From: Acorus gramineus
Taxonomy: Eukaryota; Streptophyta; Magnoliopsida; Acorales; Acoraceae
Reading direction: 5' to 3'
NCBI GenBank assembly: GCA_030737835.1
Contig: CM060852.1
Coordinates: 4,083,813-4,147,812, forward strand
Length of the DNA: 64,000 nucleotides
Shown: positions 46,931 through 58,419 of the stretch, in pieces
How positions within the stretch are numbered: position 1 is the first letter of the stretch
Layout of the letters: the number at the start of each line of letters is the position of its first letter
Program-made: the position numbers and the translations under genes
The notes under the pieces: generated by a model
Database searches by the model: none
What the model saw: the letters and a program-made list of their open reading frames with translations, nothing else
What the model was told of the DNA's origin: nothing

Positions 46931-49900
46931 TAATGGATTTTCTTTTTTCATAATCTAATCTAACACGATTTAATTTGTTTATATTTGGTTGTTGATACGG
47001 TTGATTAAGTCCAACAATGTTTTTTTAGAATCTAATCTATCTAACAAGATTTGTATTTAAATTTTAAATTAAATATGTAATGGATATAAAATCAATTTTT
47101 TATTCTAAATTTAAATTTTATATTTTTTAAATCTAAAATTAATAAAATATACAGGTACAATATATTTTAATCTTAATTGGATGAGATAGGCATAAGTACA
47201 AAATGTTCCTAATCTATCTAATAATAAAAAGTTAAAATTTAACTATGATAAAATCATATGCATATGTAATTCAAAATTTCAAATTGAATAATCACCAAAA
47301 AAAAAAATGCAATATTATAATCACTTTTGTTTTTTTTAAAAAAAGTATGTGAAATTTAAAGTGATTTTAGGATAAATACTTTAACCACTCTCCCATGATT
47401 TTAGAAAAAAATCCACCTATAAAATCTTTAAATGCCCACGTATCCTATACTTCATTTAGTTTTTTTTTTCTTTCGGTTTTTAGGTCTTTCTCTTTTTGGA
47501 AAATCATTTTAAATTTTATTTTATATATTTTCTGGTTTATATTTTGTTTCAATAATAATAGGATTACATTAATAAATTATGTTTATTAATGTTTTTTAGA
47601 TGATTTTTAGATGATTGTTAAAATGGATATGAATGTGTTTTGTTTCTAACATCTTTGAATATTTTTATTTGTGTCGCTTAATGATTGAGAATGTTTAATC
47701 CTTTGTGTGGTTGAATGTTTATATCGCAGGAAAATTAATAGGTGCATACACGAGTTTTATAGACAGAGAAAGTAAGTTGTTATTTTGGATATTATGATTT
47801 TCTATTCACATTAATTTTTAGAAATCATGTCATTCACTTATATTTGTATTCAATTTTAATTTAATTTTTTTCCTTGTCTAATATTAAATTTTATTCTTCT
47901 CAATTTCTTTTAATAGCATTTGGTTGTTATATCATATTTTTAGTAATCATGTAATTCACTCATTGTTATATGCCATGTACGTTTTTATAGTTTTTTTTTT
48001 ATTTTTATAGATCAATGTATTTGCTATTGTTTTCATTAATTAATAATATTAATCTTTCAATTTTTTTATTTGGATCTTTTTTTTTTTTAGATTCATGTGT
48101 AGTTATTATGTTAAGCATTTTATATATTCATCTCCTTCCATGCTACATAGAGCTCATTCAAAATATTTTTTATTTTTTATTTATTCCTAATTAACAAAAA
48201 ATCATGTTTGAACCAATCAATTTTTTTTTATCAGCAAAAAGAGACAGCAAAATCTAAGAAAAAATTATGTTAAAACTTTTGAATTTTTTTTATCAAACTT
48301 TAACATATCCTGCCATTATTTTAATTAAATATTTAATTTTATGATTTTTAAAAATTTTATAAATATGTTCTTACCTTTATTTGTTTAACAATATATACAA
48401 GGATAATAAGCTTATCTAACACACGAAATTAGAAAGGTAGGCTTATAGGAAAGCGCCAATCTTAAAAAAAAAAATAAATATGTGCTTCAATCACTTTTCT
48501 TTGTTTAAATATTTGCATCAATTATCTATTTTTGTTTGCTAGCGGAGTTTTAAAAAAATCCATTAGCATCCTCTTCTTCGTAAAGGATGATATATGATCA
48601 AATTATCTGTACACCAATTTTATAAAAAAAAAAAAGAATTGACGGCTCATCCACATTTCTGACCGTCCATCTCAACCAAAACAAAAACAAATGAGATGAC
48701 TGTTAAAGCAATTGAGGATTTTATTACACTGGACGAGTTTATCCACGCAACCAAATAGCCAACGCCAAGGCGGCATGCGTACACAATAAATAAAAAAATC
48801 ATGGAAATAACAGCCAATTGAATAATTAAATATGCATACACAATAATTCAATACACATTAATAATTTCAGCTAGGATGACAAATATAATTTATTCATTTT
48901 TAATTTAACCGTCCAAAACTATATATTGTAATAGAATAAACACAAAACACAAAATTTATTAGAATAGAAGGAATAGCAACCAAATAAAAAAAAATCATAA
49001 TTCCCTATGATCACCATTTAACTAATTAAATATACTTAATGGATGTGCATCAGACATGTAAGTGTGATGGTCACTTCAGATGAAATTAAAGAGACCCTCT
49101 ATTATTTTAATAATAGATGCAGTTGAAGAACTCAAAATGCATACAACCCTTACTTTGTATGCTTTGACTATTGCATGCCCTTGTTGTTCCTCTAAAGTTG
49201 TTTTTGTTACACTTATCTCTTAAACTATTACCCCCTATATGGCATGAAACATAAGGTAAGAATAATAAAGAATAGATGAGAATAGCTAAAAAAAATTGTT
49301 TGTTTTGATAGAATAAACCCCGATAGTTATGTCTGGATAAGCTAGAATAAGGTCTGATAACTATTCTAAGGAAATGATAAAATTGCTTATCAAGGCTTAT
49401 CTATGTCAATAGATAAAAATACCCTTCTCTGTCATTTTAAAAAATTTATCTCACATAACAGACTCACACAGATTCCAAAAACTGTCACATCTATCAAATC
49501 AATCATATATCTCTCACACTATTCCCACGGGATATAATCATAAACTCTTATTCATCACTTATCAATCATTTATCATCACTTTATCCAAGGTGAACCAAAC
49601 AACAAAAAAATCATTTTTACGTTTTCCGATGAGAATAACAAAAAAGACAACCAAACAAAAAGTTGCTTACTCAGCTTGGATTGTTATTTATCCCAGTATA
49701 GCTATCGAGAGCGAATAACAAAAAAGACAAGTGCCAACATTAAATGAAAATATTTAGGTGCACACCAATCACCCCTCTGTTTTTACCTCTCTCCAACCAT
49801 GTAACAAAGATTTTTCCCAACCCTTCTAGTTGTTCTTCTAGTTTTTCTTCCCAGCCAATCATGGTTTGCAAAGTATTGAATGGCATCAAGATAAAAAGCA

Positions 49901-50800
49901 AGAATAAAGCTTAAAAGAAGATGAGAAAGCCTCTATTATGAGTCCCCACAAGCCTTTGTTCATGGATCTGCCTACCTAACATGGGAATATGGGATGCCAG
50001 ATCTCTGATCATCAAAGACAGAGCTGACAAACTTCAGTCAGTAACCCATCCTTTGGGCATAAAGAAATTGTGTCATGTTCAAAAGAGAACATATAATCTT
50101 AGTTATTTATTTTTATCAAAGTGCTATCATTTTTGTAATTGATATATATATTAATTTGACTAACAAACATTAATCAAGTATTTGGCTATTAGATCATGTT
50201 CTGAAGAAATTTCACATATGACGAATACGACTGTAGTAACTGGGATCTTGTGTGGTTGAGAAAAACATCATTTACATATGTTGAAGTGTATTTGCTTCAA
50301 AGTAAGAGTGTAAGAGTGAATTTTGTGGTAGTTTCACATGAATCTTTGGGAGCAGTTGATGCATTTAGTCAGCACATAGCGAACTGAACAATCTATTTAT
50401 ATAATATTTTCTTTATTAGATTAAGAAAGATTATTTTTTTCTTTGAAAGACAGTCTTGTATAAAATTTTCTTTGAGAGATGGATGATGCTAAGAAAAGAG
50501 AAATTTTGTAATTTAATTACTTAATTATAGTGAATCTTTTCCTCCCTTCTACGAATGTAGACATATTTCACCAAATCACGAAAATCCATGTGTTCTCTTG
50601 TATGATTTGTTTATTCCCTTTATTATTTTACATGTGTGGAGATCTAACTTTAAAGATGTTGGCTGTGTCGACATTCATCACACAAAATGGAAGGGGGGAT
50701 CTATGGTTTTCGTGGTGTATGTAATCAGTTGTCCTTAATTTCGGCTAGCAGCCTTCTTAGCCCAAAAAAAGATAGAGAGAGAACTGACATATCAACAAAT
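46931..50800. other. Long AT-rich intergenic stretch
   Basis: Very AT-rich with many T and A runs. The segment 49250-49690 shares blocks with the Harbinger-like MITE at 31448 and is probably a decayed copy. No gene or clear element ends otherwise. Confidence 0.4.
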
Positions 50801-50809
50801 TACAAAAGT

Positions 50810-51385
50810 CTTTTTCAAGAGAGGCTAATGACCAAGGCATATAGGTCGTGATGGTGCCCGTACGAGCCTTCCACATGGATGCTTTGCGGCGGAGGAGTGG
50901 AAACAATGGTTCATTTATTTTGTCACTGTGTGGTGGCTAGGGAGGTGTGGGATAATCTCATAAGGGCTCTTGGGAGAAGGTGGGATCTTAGCTCTCTTGA
51001 ACCTTCTTTGGCTGGTATATCTTTGTGGGGGTTGTATTGCCCGCATTAAGGTCCTTGGTCTTCTTTTCCCTACCTGTCTGTGGGCTATATGGCTGGGTCG
51101 TAATAGAAGCCACTTTTGGGTCTTCTTTGGTCTCTGCTGGTGGGCATATGGGAGCATGCCAAGGTCTCATTGTTGCTAAGGGGTTGCCTTTGTGTCGGTG
51201 TCTCAAGGATCAAAGTACAAACAAGCAGACATTTCAGATTGAGAGATTGGGGTTAATCTGTTGGGGATGGTAGTTTATACCTTTTAATCTATCCTCGCCC
51301 AGGTTCTTTTTTCTTTTTTCCTCCTCTCCCTTGTATCTAAAGGCTTGTACACTTCATTTTTCAAAAAAATAATAATAATAATATT
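50810..51385 (+). pseudogene. LINE 3' end with (AAT)n tail
   Basis: The plus strand reads as a zf-RVT remnant (a Cys-rich part, then TMVHLFCHCVVAREVWDNL) with stops in frame, followed by a 3' UTR and a tail of CAAAAAAATAATAATAAT at about 51362-51381. The tail gives the orientation and the 3' boundary. The copy is 5' truncated and dead. Confidence 0.75.
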
Positions 51386-52177
51386 CAGAGAACAAAAACA
51401 CAACATGTATCATCTTTGATTAGTCTGGATTTTATTTTACATTACGTGACATGGGAATCCAATACTGCTTTTCTTTATTAGCATAAGGTCCCATTTGTGT
51501 TTTGGCCCCCCCTCTTTTCATACTAAACATGTGATATATTGTCCTTCATTATAAAACTTTATACGGTTATACAATGAGGGGTCACCAACCTTTTCAAATA
51601 GGCTTCAAAGAATATTTTAAAGCAATTAAATTCTTATAAACAGTTATTTGCACCCCTGTTTAATTCGTTTATTGAGTCAATTATTCACTCATCAATTAAA
51701 ATATCACATATTAAACTCATTAAACATACATTAATCAATTATATTAGGGAGATCATGAAATCAATCTTGATCAACAATAAATTTTTATTTTATCCTTCTA
51801 GTCAAGGTGGCCCCCCATTAATGAATGAATAAATGATCAGATGTCTCCATCTTGGTCAACTATGATTAAATCCTTATGAAACACAGTCTATAACTAAAGT
51901 GGACAAAATGCAATATAACCCACTAATAAATGCAAACTATATTATTAAATATGTGACCATAAACAATAAAAAGTACCAAGATTCTCATTAACTCTACCTC
52001 CTTCATTTACAGTAAAACAAAAAAAAGGGGTAAATGAGATGGGACATAAATATGTATAAAAAAAATCCAATGGCCCCTACCATTCCATCCCCCACTGAAG
52101 AGGTTAAATAAAAACAAATTTAAGAAAAGTAGAACAAAGCAAACCAACAAGCTAAAACTGCAGCATCTCCTTCTCTT
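51386..52177. other. Spacer and 3' flank of the callose-binding gene
   Basis: AT-rich, nothing coding recognised; the part next to 52178 should hold the 3' UTR of the minus-strand gene. Confidence 0.45.
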
Positions 52178-55100
52178 TCAAATCCAGCATTTCAAGATGG
52201 TAGTGAAGAATGTTGTGAGAAAGAGAGAAGAACATCCCATGATGAGGCCTGACTTTGAAAGCAGGATGCCTCCATCACTCCCATCAGGGACGATGCTGGT
52301 CCCTGAGGGGCCAAGACCTGTTCCAAGCACTCCTCCATTTGTTGTTGATGTTCCACCACCAAATGGTGAGTTGGTGTTTGGTGTGGTTGTGGTCGGGGTG
52401 CCTGGGGTGGTCGGGGTGCCTGGGGTGGAGGAGGTTGGGCTTGTCCCTGCAGTACTGCAAAATGGGGTTGCAGAGGAAACTATGGTTTAGGATCAAATGA
52501 TTTTAAGAAACAAACTATGGTTTAAAAAATTTGTCATCGATGAGGGTTCATTTCAGTGTGTATACATTTGAATAAGTGCGATGAAAATGTGTAGATGAAT
52601 AAACTGTTTTCTAGATGTATTTTGATCATTAGCATGAGAAACAACCAAAAACTTCTATGTCAGGTGTGACGGCGATGAAGACAATTAATTATTTTGGGTT
52701 CACATGATGTTTTGAAGCAAGCCTTGGAAAAGATGTGGGGAACAATCATGGTTAAAAAGTTTGTTTATGCAAATATTTCGTTTAGGATTCCCATTCAGTG
52801 TGGTAAATATAAATTCAAAAATCATACATATAAGTATGATAAAAATATGAAGATAAATGGACTGTTTTAGTTAGTATAAGAAATGCACTGTTTTAGTTAG
52901 TATAAGAAATGCACGCCAAAACTTCTATGTCAGGTGTGAAGGTGGCAAAGAAATTTAAGATTAGTTTTTCAAAATTATGAAAAATGTGGTAAATCATTCA
53001 AACTAAATGGAAATGTGAAGTTAGATTTGCAATAATGAATAAGAAGAAGAAACAAAACTTTAGAAAAAATGTGAGAATGATCACAGTGAAAAAGTTTGTG
53101 CTTCGGCAAATAATCGATAAGGGTTCATTTCAGAGCAATAAATGTGTTGAATAAGTGCGATGAATTATATGAAGATGAACAAATTGTTTTCTAGATGTAT
53201 TATGATCATTAGTATGAGAAATGAATGCAGAAAACTTAGGTGGGAGGGCAGTGAAGTCAATTAAAGATTAGTTTTTAAATTAAGAAGAATGTGGTAAAAC
53301 CATTCAAACTAAATGGATAGTCGGATTCTAAATATACTAAAATATACAACTCGACAAATATATGTATGTTTACCCAATGTAAAGTTTGGAAAAATTTGCA
53401 ACGGTGGGAACAATGAAAAAAAAAGATTAGAAAAAAGAGAAGATCAGGGTATAAAGGTGAGGTGGGTGCGTGTTTATGGGATTCTCTATGCAAAGCCCCA
53501 TCACGAAAAGTTTGATCTTTTCATTTTTCAAAGGAGGTGAGTAGATGAAGAAAAAAAAACACCACAAAAGGGGGCCACTATTCCCCCACTCAAGAAGGGG
53601 GAGGAATACCCATGTCACCTAACTGCACTATGTAAAGAAGGGCTCAGAAGAAGGAAGAACAATGGAACAAAAGAATCCCTCTTTTGAAAGAAATTGCTTT
53701 TCTTCAGTAGAGGAATGTCTGATCCAAAATCGAGTGAACAATCTTTTATTTCTCTGTAATTCTATAGAGAAAAGAGAATGCCATGTAAACCACTATGTGA
53801 AATCATTCATTAAGAAGAATCTTAAAAGCCCCAAAAATCTTTGAAAACACAATTTGGTTGATTCTTATTTTACGAAAACCAACTTTACCAAAATCAATTT
53901 CCAAATACTTCAAATCATCATGGCTTTTAATTATATAACAGCTTTTCAAGAACCTCGCAAATGCACACTTCCAAGTGATTATCAAATGCTACCTAAAAAG
54001 CATATAGAAAAGCTGGGAGTCATTACCTAGAACTTGCTGGATAAGAACATCCAGAATAACCTGCAAATCCAAACCATAAAATAGAATAAAAACCAGATTT
54101 TTCAAAAGAGCAAAAGAAGAAACCTCAGATGACATTCATGGATTCTTATTTTCCTTACTTGGATCAGTTGTGGATATAGTGGCAGTGCCAGAGAAGTCAC
54201 ATGACCCTTGAACCTGGCCTTTCCTCTGGAAATAGCTGTTGGCAGCATAAGAGCAGTGAGACTTCACTGTGTTTGGTTGATAACAGGCTCCACTTGAAAG
54301 GATTGGAGTGCAGTCTGCTCCAGCTCCACATGCATAGTCTATTGTTTTTTGGAGTACAGAGTCACTCACATCTGACCTGCACACACACCATGTTGCATCT
54401 TCCACAAAAAAAGAACACCTTTTAGACTACAAGCAAAGATCAATCCTACAAATGAGAAAGGAAGATGACACTAATGAAAAAAATATATTTAAAAAGACAC
54501 CCCCTTTTGGATTTAGAACAAGAGAAGAGAAGAAAAGAACAAAAAAAAAATCCATTTGATGAAAAAAAAGGTCAAAAATCTGATTGAAAATCTCCAAAAC
54601 CTACATGTAATAGATCATGTATTTATAGATTTAGAAAAAGGAAGAGCAACCCATTTGAGGGAGAGAGTGATTTGTGTGCTTTACTCTTCTAAAAGAAAAT
54701 AAATAAAGAAAAACATATATAAAAAAATAAGGGTAACAAAGACCAATTTGAGATTTGAGAATAAAAAAAAAGGTATAAACCTTTACTTGAAAACCCACAT
54801 TTTTAATACATCATGTAAATAGATTTAGAAAAAAGGAAGAGCACCCATTGAAGGAGAGAGTGATTTGTGCAACTTCAAGGCCATTACTCTTCTTAAACAA
54901 TATAAATAAAGAAAAACCAATATAAAAAATAAAGATAACAAATACCCATTCGAGACGGAAAAAAAAAAACGAGGCATTTAATTTACTTGAAAATCTTCGA
55001 AACACACCTTTAGTTCAGCATGGAGAGACTGATCTGTGTTAAGTTCAAAACCCAATATCAAAAAAAAGGGTAACAACTATTCATTTGAGAAGAAAAAAAA

Positions 55101-55336
55101 AAGGTCTTAACATTTACTTGAAATCTTCAAAACCCATCTTAAGTTCAGCATATTTTATCGATTTAGATAAAGGAAGAAGAACCCATTTGAAGGAGAGAGT
55201 GATCCGTGACTCTTCCAAAAAAAATAAAAAAAAATAAATAAATAAAAGTGTGACTTTAAAGCTCTAGAAAGCTTGGAAACTCACCAGAGCTATCAACCAA
55301 AGACAAGATCAGCATAAACAGCACAAAGACTGCCAT
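52178..55336 (-). CDS. Plasmodesmata callose-binding-like protein (X8/CBM43 domain, predicted GPI anchor)
   Basis: Four exons assemble in phase: 55336-55285, 54398-54159, 54060-54027 and 52454-52178, giving 200 residues with GT..AG introns throughout. Exon 1 is a signal peptide (MAVFVLFMLILSLVDSS). Exon 2 carries the X8 domain: ATWCVCRS, LQKTIDYACGAGADC, GACYQPNTVKSHCSYAANSY and QGSCDFSGTA. Exon 3 adds YSGCSYPASS. Exon 4 is a Thr/Pro/Ser/Gly-rich linker ending in a hydrophobic tail (LIMGCSSLFLTTFFTTIL), as in GPI-anchored PDCB proteins, which bind callose at plasmodesmal necks. Without splicing, exon 2 would run to a stop at 54136. Introns 2 and 3 hold tandem repeats. Confidence 0.88.
52500..53330. 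repeat. About 290-bp degenerate tandem repeat in PDCB-like intron 3
   Basis: Blocks such as GGGTTCATTTCAG, GAATAAGTGCGATGAA and TGTTTTCTAGATGTATT.TGAT with ATTAG.ATGAGAAA.GAA recur near 52540-52640 and 53115-53225. A more diverged copy lies around 52785-52930. The copies of CAAAACTTCTATGTCAGGTG at about 52660 and 52915 show the same spacing. Confidence 0.7.
54577..55215. repeat. About 200-bp degenerate tandem repeat in PDCB-like intron 2
   Basis: A block with ACTTGAAAATCTTC, then GATTTAGAAAAAGGAAGA, CCATTTGAAGGAGAGAGTG and ATTTGTG recurs near 54577, 54784, 54984 (partial) and 55116. The spacing is about 200, 200 and 130 bp. Confidence 0.75.
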
Positions 55337-55784
55337 GGAAGAGCTTTGAAGCACTAAATATCAGATCCACAAGAGGAGAAACTTGTTTTTTTTTTAGGAT
55401 TTTAGTGTGGGAATGATGTCCCAAGGACTTATTAGCTCTATTTTTTCTTTTTTTTTCTTTTTTTGGGTTCTCTGAGATATAGATGAAATAGATAGAGAGA
55501 GGAAAAATGGAGACTCTTGGTGGGATATGTGTCACTCAAAAAAAAGAGGGGACAGTGATGTGTGGAGGAGATGGTGTTGATGTTTGTCTGCATCTCTATT
55601 AAAAGCTTGAATTTTTTTTAATTTTTCACCAAATATAAATCTTATTATATATATATAATACGTATATATGTATGTATGTATGTAATCTTATTATTTTAAC
55701 ATCTCCCCTGTTTGTCTTCGGATGCGAGCACTTTCCATGTTTATGATCGGTCGTCAAACTCACCAACTTTCGGATTAAAAAGAA
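55337..55784. other. Upstream region of the PDCB-like gene
   Basis: Promoter region with a TATATATATA tract and (GTAT)n microsatellite at about 55647-55684, roughly 310 bp upstream of the ATG. Whether that tract is the core promoter is unclear. Confidence 0.4.
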
Positions 55785-56335
55785 AAGGGATTTTTAGTTT
55801 TCACCCCTTGTACAATTAGTGAATCATTGAAACCCCTTATAAAAAATGAATTTATTATTAACCCCTACAAATTTATTGCAACTTATTAAAAAAAAACTCA
55901 ATATTTAGTTTCTACCCCTTCTAAATAAATAAATTATTTAAAAAACTCCTCCAAATATACATTATTATTTTAAGACCTTTCAAATGGAATTTGTCTTTAC
56001 AAGAATCACATACGTTTAATCTATTGCAAAAACTATTTATATTAATTTCATATCAATAATTTTTTAATGGTTTTTAGAGATATAATTAAACTTTTGCATA
56101 GGCAACTACAATTTGTAGGGGTATTAAAATAATAATATTTTTTAAGTTTTTTTTTAACAATATATCCGTTTAAGAGGGGTAGAAAATAAATAACCCAAAA
56201 TGATTGGGTTTTTTTTAATAAAATGTAATAACTTTATAAGGATTTAATAATTAACTCAATTTTTTGAAGGGTTTTTTGATAATATGCTTTTTATTTTTTC
56301 TAGAGGGTTAAAACTAAATAACCCAAGAAACAAAA
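55785..56335. mobile_element. Foldback (inverted-repeat) element, about 550 bp
   Basis: The left arm (about 55785-55985) matches the reverse complement of the right arm (about 56105-56335). Shared blocks include TATTTAGTTT(C)TACCCCTTCTAAA, ACCCCTACAAATT and TTATTATTTTAA. The short central loop is unrelated. It is non-coding and could form a long hairpin transcript. Confidence 0.7.
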
Positions 56336-56618
56336 GAAAAATGGTTTGTGATTTTTGTGGTTTAGTCCTCCAGTATAGTTATTTTGTGTTCCCACGCCCC
56401 TGAATCTCTCTCTAAATTCCTGACATTGTGATCCTCAAGATTAATAAGTTTAATTAGTACATATATAAATGCTAATATCATAAGTGGACGAGATAGTATA
56501 ACAGTATAAGTGTATAACTTGTTTTGAAAATTATATAAAGATAATGTAAGTAAAAGATAAAATATTATATAACGATATAAAAATTAAAATCATCTAAATA
56601 TATTCTCTATTTTTCTTA

Positions 56619-56961
56619 GGCCCCGTTTGGTTGCGCGTTGGGGCGCGCTTTTGCTTTTTGAAAAGCTAAAAAGCTAAAAGCGTGCAGTCAAACGGGACAA
56701 CTTTTTGCAGAATCGGAAGCTGGATTCTTTTTAATTTTTTTCTCAAAATCTGTGTTTTAAAAAGCTCAGAAACAACGTTTTTTTGTCAGAATCGATTTTT
56801 TGAATTGAAAAGCAACTTTCTCTGCCAAACATTAAACTCCTTTCAAATATTGATTCCTGATTTTAAAAAAAGCATCCTAAAAAAATCAATGTCTAAAATC
56901 ATCTTAAAAAACAGCTTTATTCCAAAAGCTATTTTTCAATCTGTGTTTCCAAACGGACCCT
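56619..56961. mobile_element. PIF/Harbinger (Tourist-like) MITE
   Basis: The 343-bp element begins GGCCCCGTTTGG and its right end reads CCAAACGGACCC (reverse complement GGGTCCGTTTGG) plus T. TTA flanks both sides (56616-56618 and 56962-56964). The frame that crosses it (56682-57098) has no known domain and is not counted as a gene. Confidence 0.75.
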
Positions 56962-56964
56962 TTA

Positions 56965-57859
56965 GTCTTCTATATTCAAATGAACTAATACAACTGAAAC
57001 AAGATAATAAAGCAAATCATGTGTTTGTTTTAATATATTTGAATATCTTTTGCTTTCAATATAAGAATGCCATGTTAGCACGATTAACGGAGGATTAAAC
57101 TTAAGGGCCGTTTGATTCAGCAAAACATTGATTTTAAGTGCTGATTTATAAATACAGATTATATAAGTTATGATAAATTTTAATCAGTTCAGAAAAAAAA
57201 TTACTGTTTGATTTAATAAAAATTATAAACACTTATATAGATAAGTGTATTTGGTTTACCACTAAGCAATTCAACTTATTAAAAATGTATTTTTGATCTA
57301 TTTAATAAATGTTTAATGTTATTTAATGTTCAATTAAAAACTTAAGATTTGTTTATTTTTTTCATTAATAAAAAAAAATGATTTGAAAAAAAAAATGGTT
57401 TGGATTGATTCAAATTCTGTTTGATCCAACCAAAGTTGCAACTCTTACCTCCTTCTATTCCGACCTTGGGACAAAGGCCTAATGTTGCTTACAATTTCCA
57501 CACAAGGTATCAACAAAGCAAACCCAAATATTTTAAAAGCAAAAAATCCTCAAAATCCTATCAATCCCAATGAAAGTTCAATCTCTACAGAACCCTAATG
57601 TTCTAAAAAATTCTACTCAAGAAAAAATTGAACCCAATAACCCATTCGATACAGAATGTGTTCAAGTTCCTCAGAGAGGGATAATAAAAAATTATCTTCA
57701 ACGAATTCATAAATAAAAATAGCCTCACAAGCATCCACTCACACAAAAACCTCATATTTCCTCCATATAATGAATCACAAAAACCCTAATTGACCCCAAA
57801 AAACCACAAACATAATCAACACAAACAAAGCAAACCCTAGTCCCCCACATGCACCCTGA
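56965..57859. other. Spacer with transposon ends
   Basis: TTAAGGGCCGTTTGATTCAG at 57101 looks like another transposon terminus, but no partner end was found. The segment 57395-57447 resembles the right end of the hAT-like element at 24605-25075. Confidence 0.4.
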
Positions 57860-58110
57860 GCCGCCGCCGCCGCCCCCATCGGCGGCCGAGCCATACCAAT
57901 CGCCTAGCTAGTGACCTCCGCCTCGTCGCGTCCTCCTCCTCCCCCCCCCAACTGAAAACATCCGCCGCCTCCGACCTCCGCCGCGGAGAGGCGGATGACT
58001 TCGAGGGGGCTGGGGCCTTGCATAGGGAAGATGGTGACGGAGAGGTTGCAGAGATCCATTGTAATTATGTGGAGGTGGTGGTAGACTTAGGGGCTGGGGC
58101 CTTGCCTAGG
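57860..58110. other. GC-rich island of gene-like sequence in AT-rich DNA
   Basis: Contains a (CCG)n run, CCTCCGCCTCGTCGCG and an 84-bp duplication of GGGGCTGGGGCCTTGC (58006 and 58090). Base composition is unlike its neighbours. Frames are short on both strands. It may be a captured 5' gene fragment, but the source gene is not recognised. Confidence 0.4.
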
Positions 58111-58419
58111 GGAGATGGGGTGAGCAATGGGTTTCGGTTGGAGTGAAAGCAAAATATCCAAGACACAATTGAGGAGAGAGAGTCATCTGGAAAGGGGTTA
58201 TATACCCTTTATAATTATGTGTATTTTCTATGGACATAAGAGTCTTTTTGCAAGGGTTTCTAAATGGCGGATGGTGATTGCTAAAAAGAAAAAAAAAAGT
58301 AACGTGGTAAGCGCTGAATTTTCGGTAGGTTTTTCTGCTGAACGAGGGTTTTATTCGGTACTGATTTGGGATCCAAGCAAACAATGCTTTCATATATAAG
58401 TGCTGATTTTAAGGGTTTA

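Noticed and set aside
49250..49690. Independent new transposon
   Set aside because: Shared blocks with the MITE at 31448 indicate a decayed relative; ends could not be defined, so it is not listed separately.
52197..52490. Plus-strand 97-codon open frame that looks like a small gene
   Set aside because: It is antisense to the last exon of the PDCB-like gene, whose reading in the other direction gives the Thr/Pro/Gly-rich linker and hydrophobic tail expected of that family.
56682..57098. Plus-strand 138-codon frame
   Set aside because: It runs through the Harbinger-like MITE and its inverted end; Phe/Lys-rich AT-driven composition and no domain.
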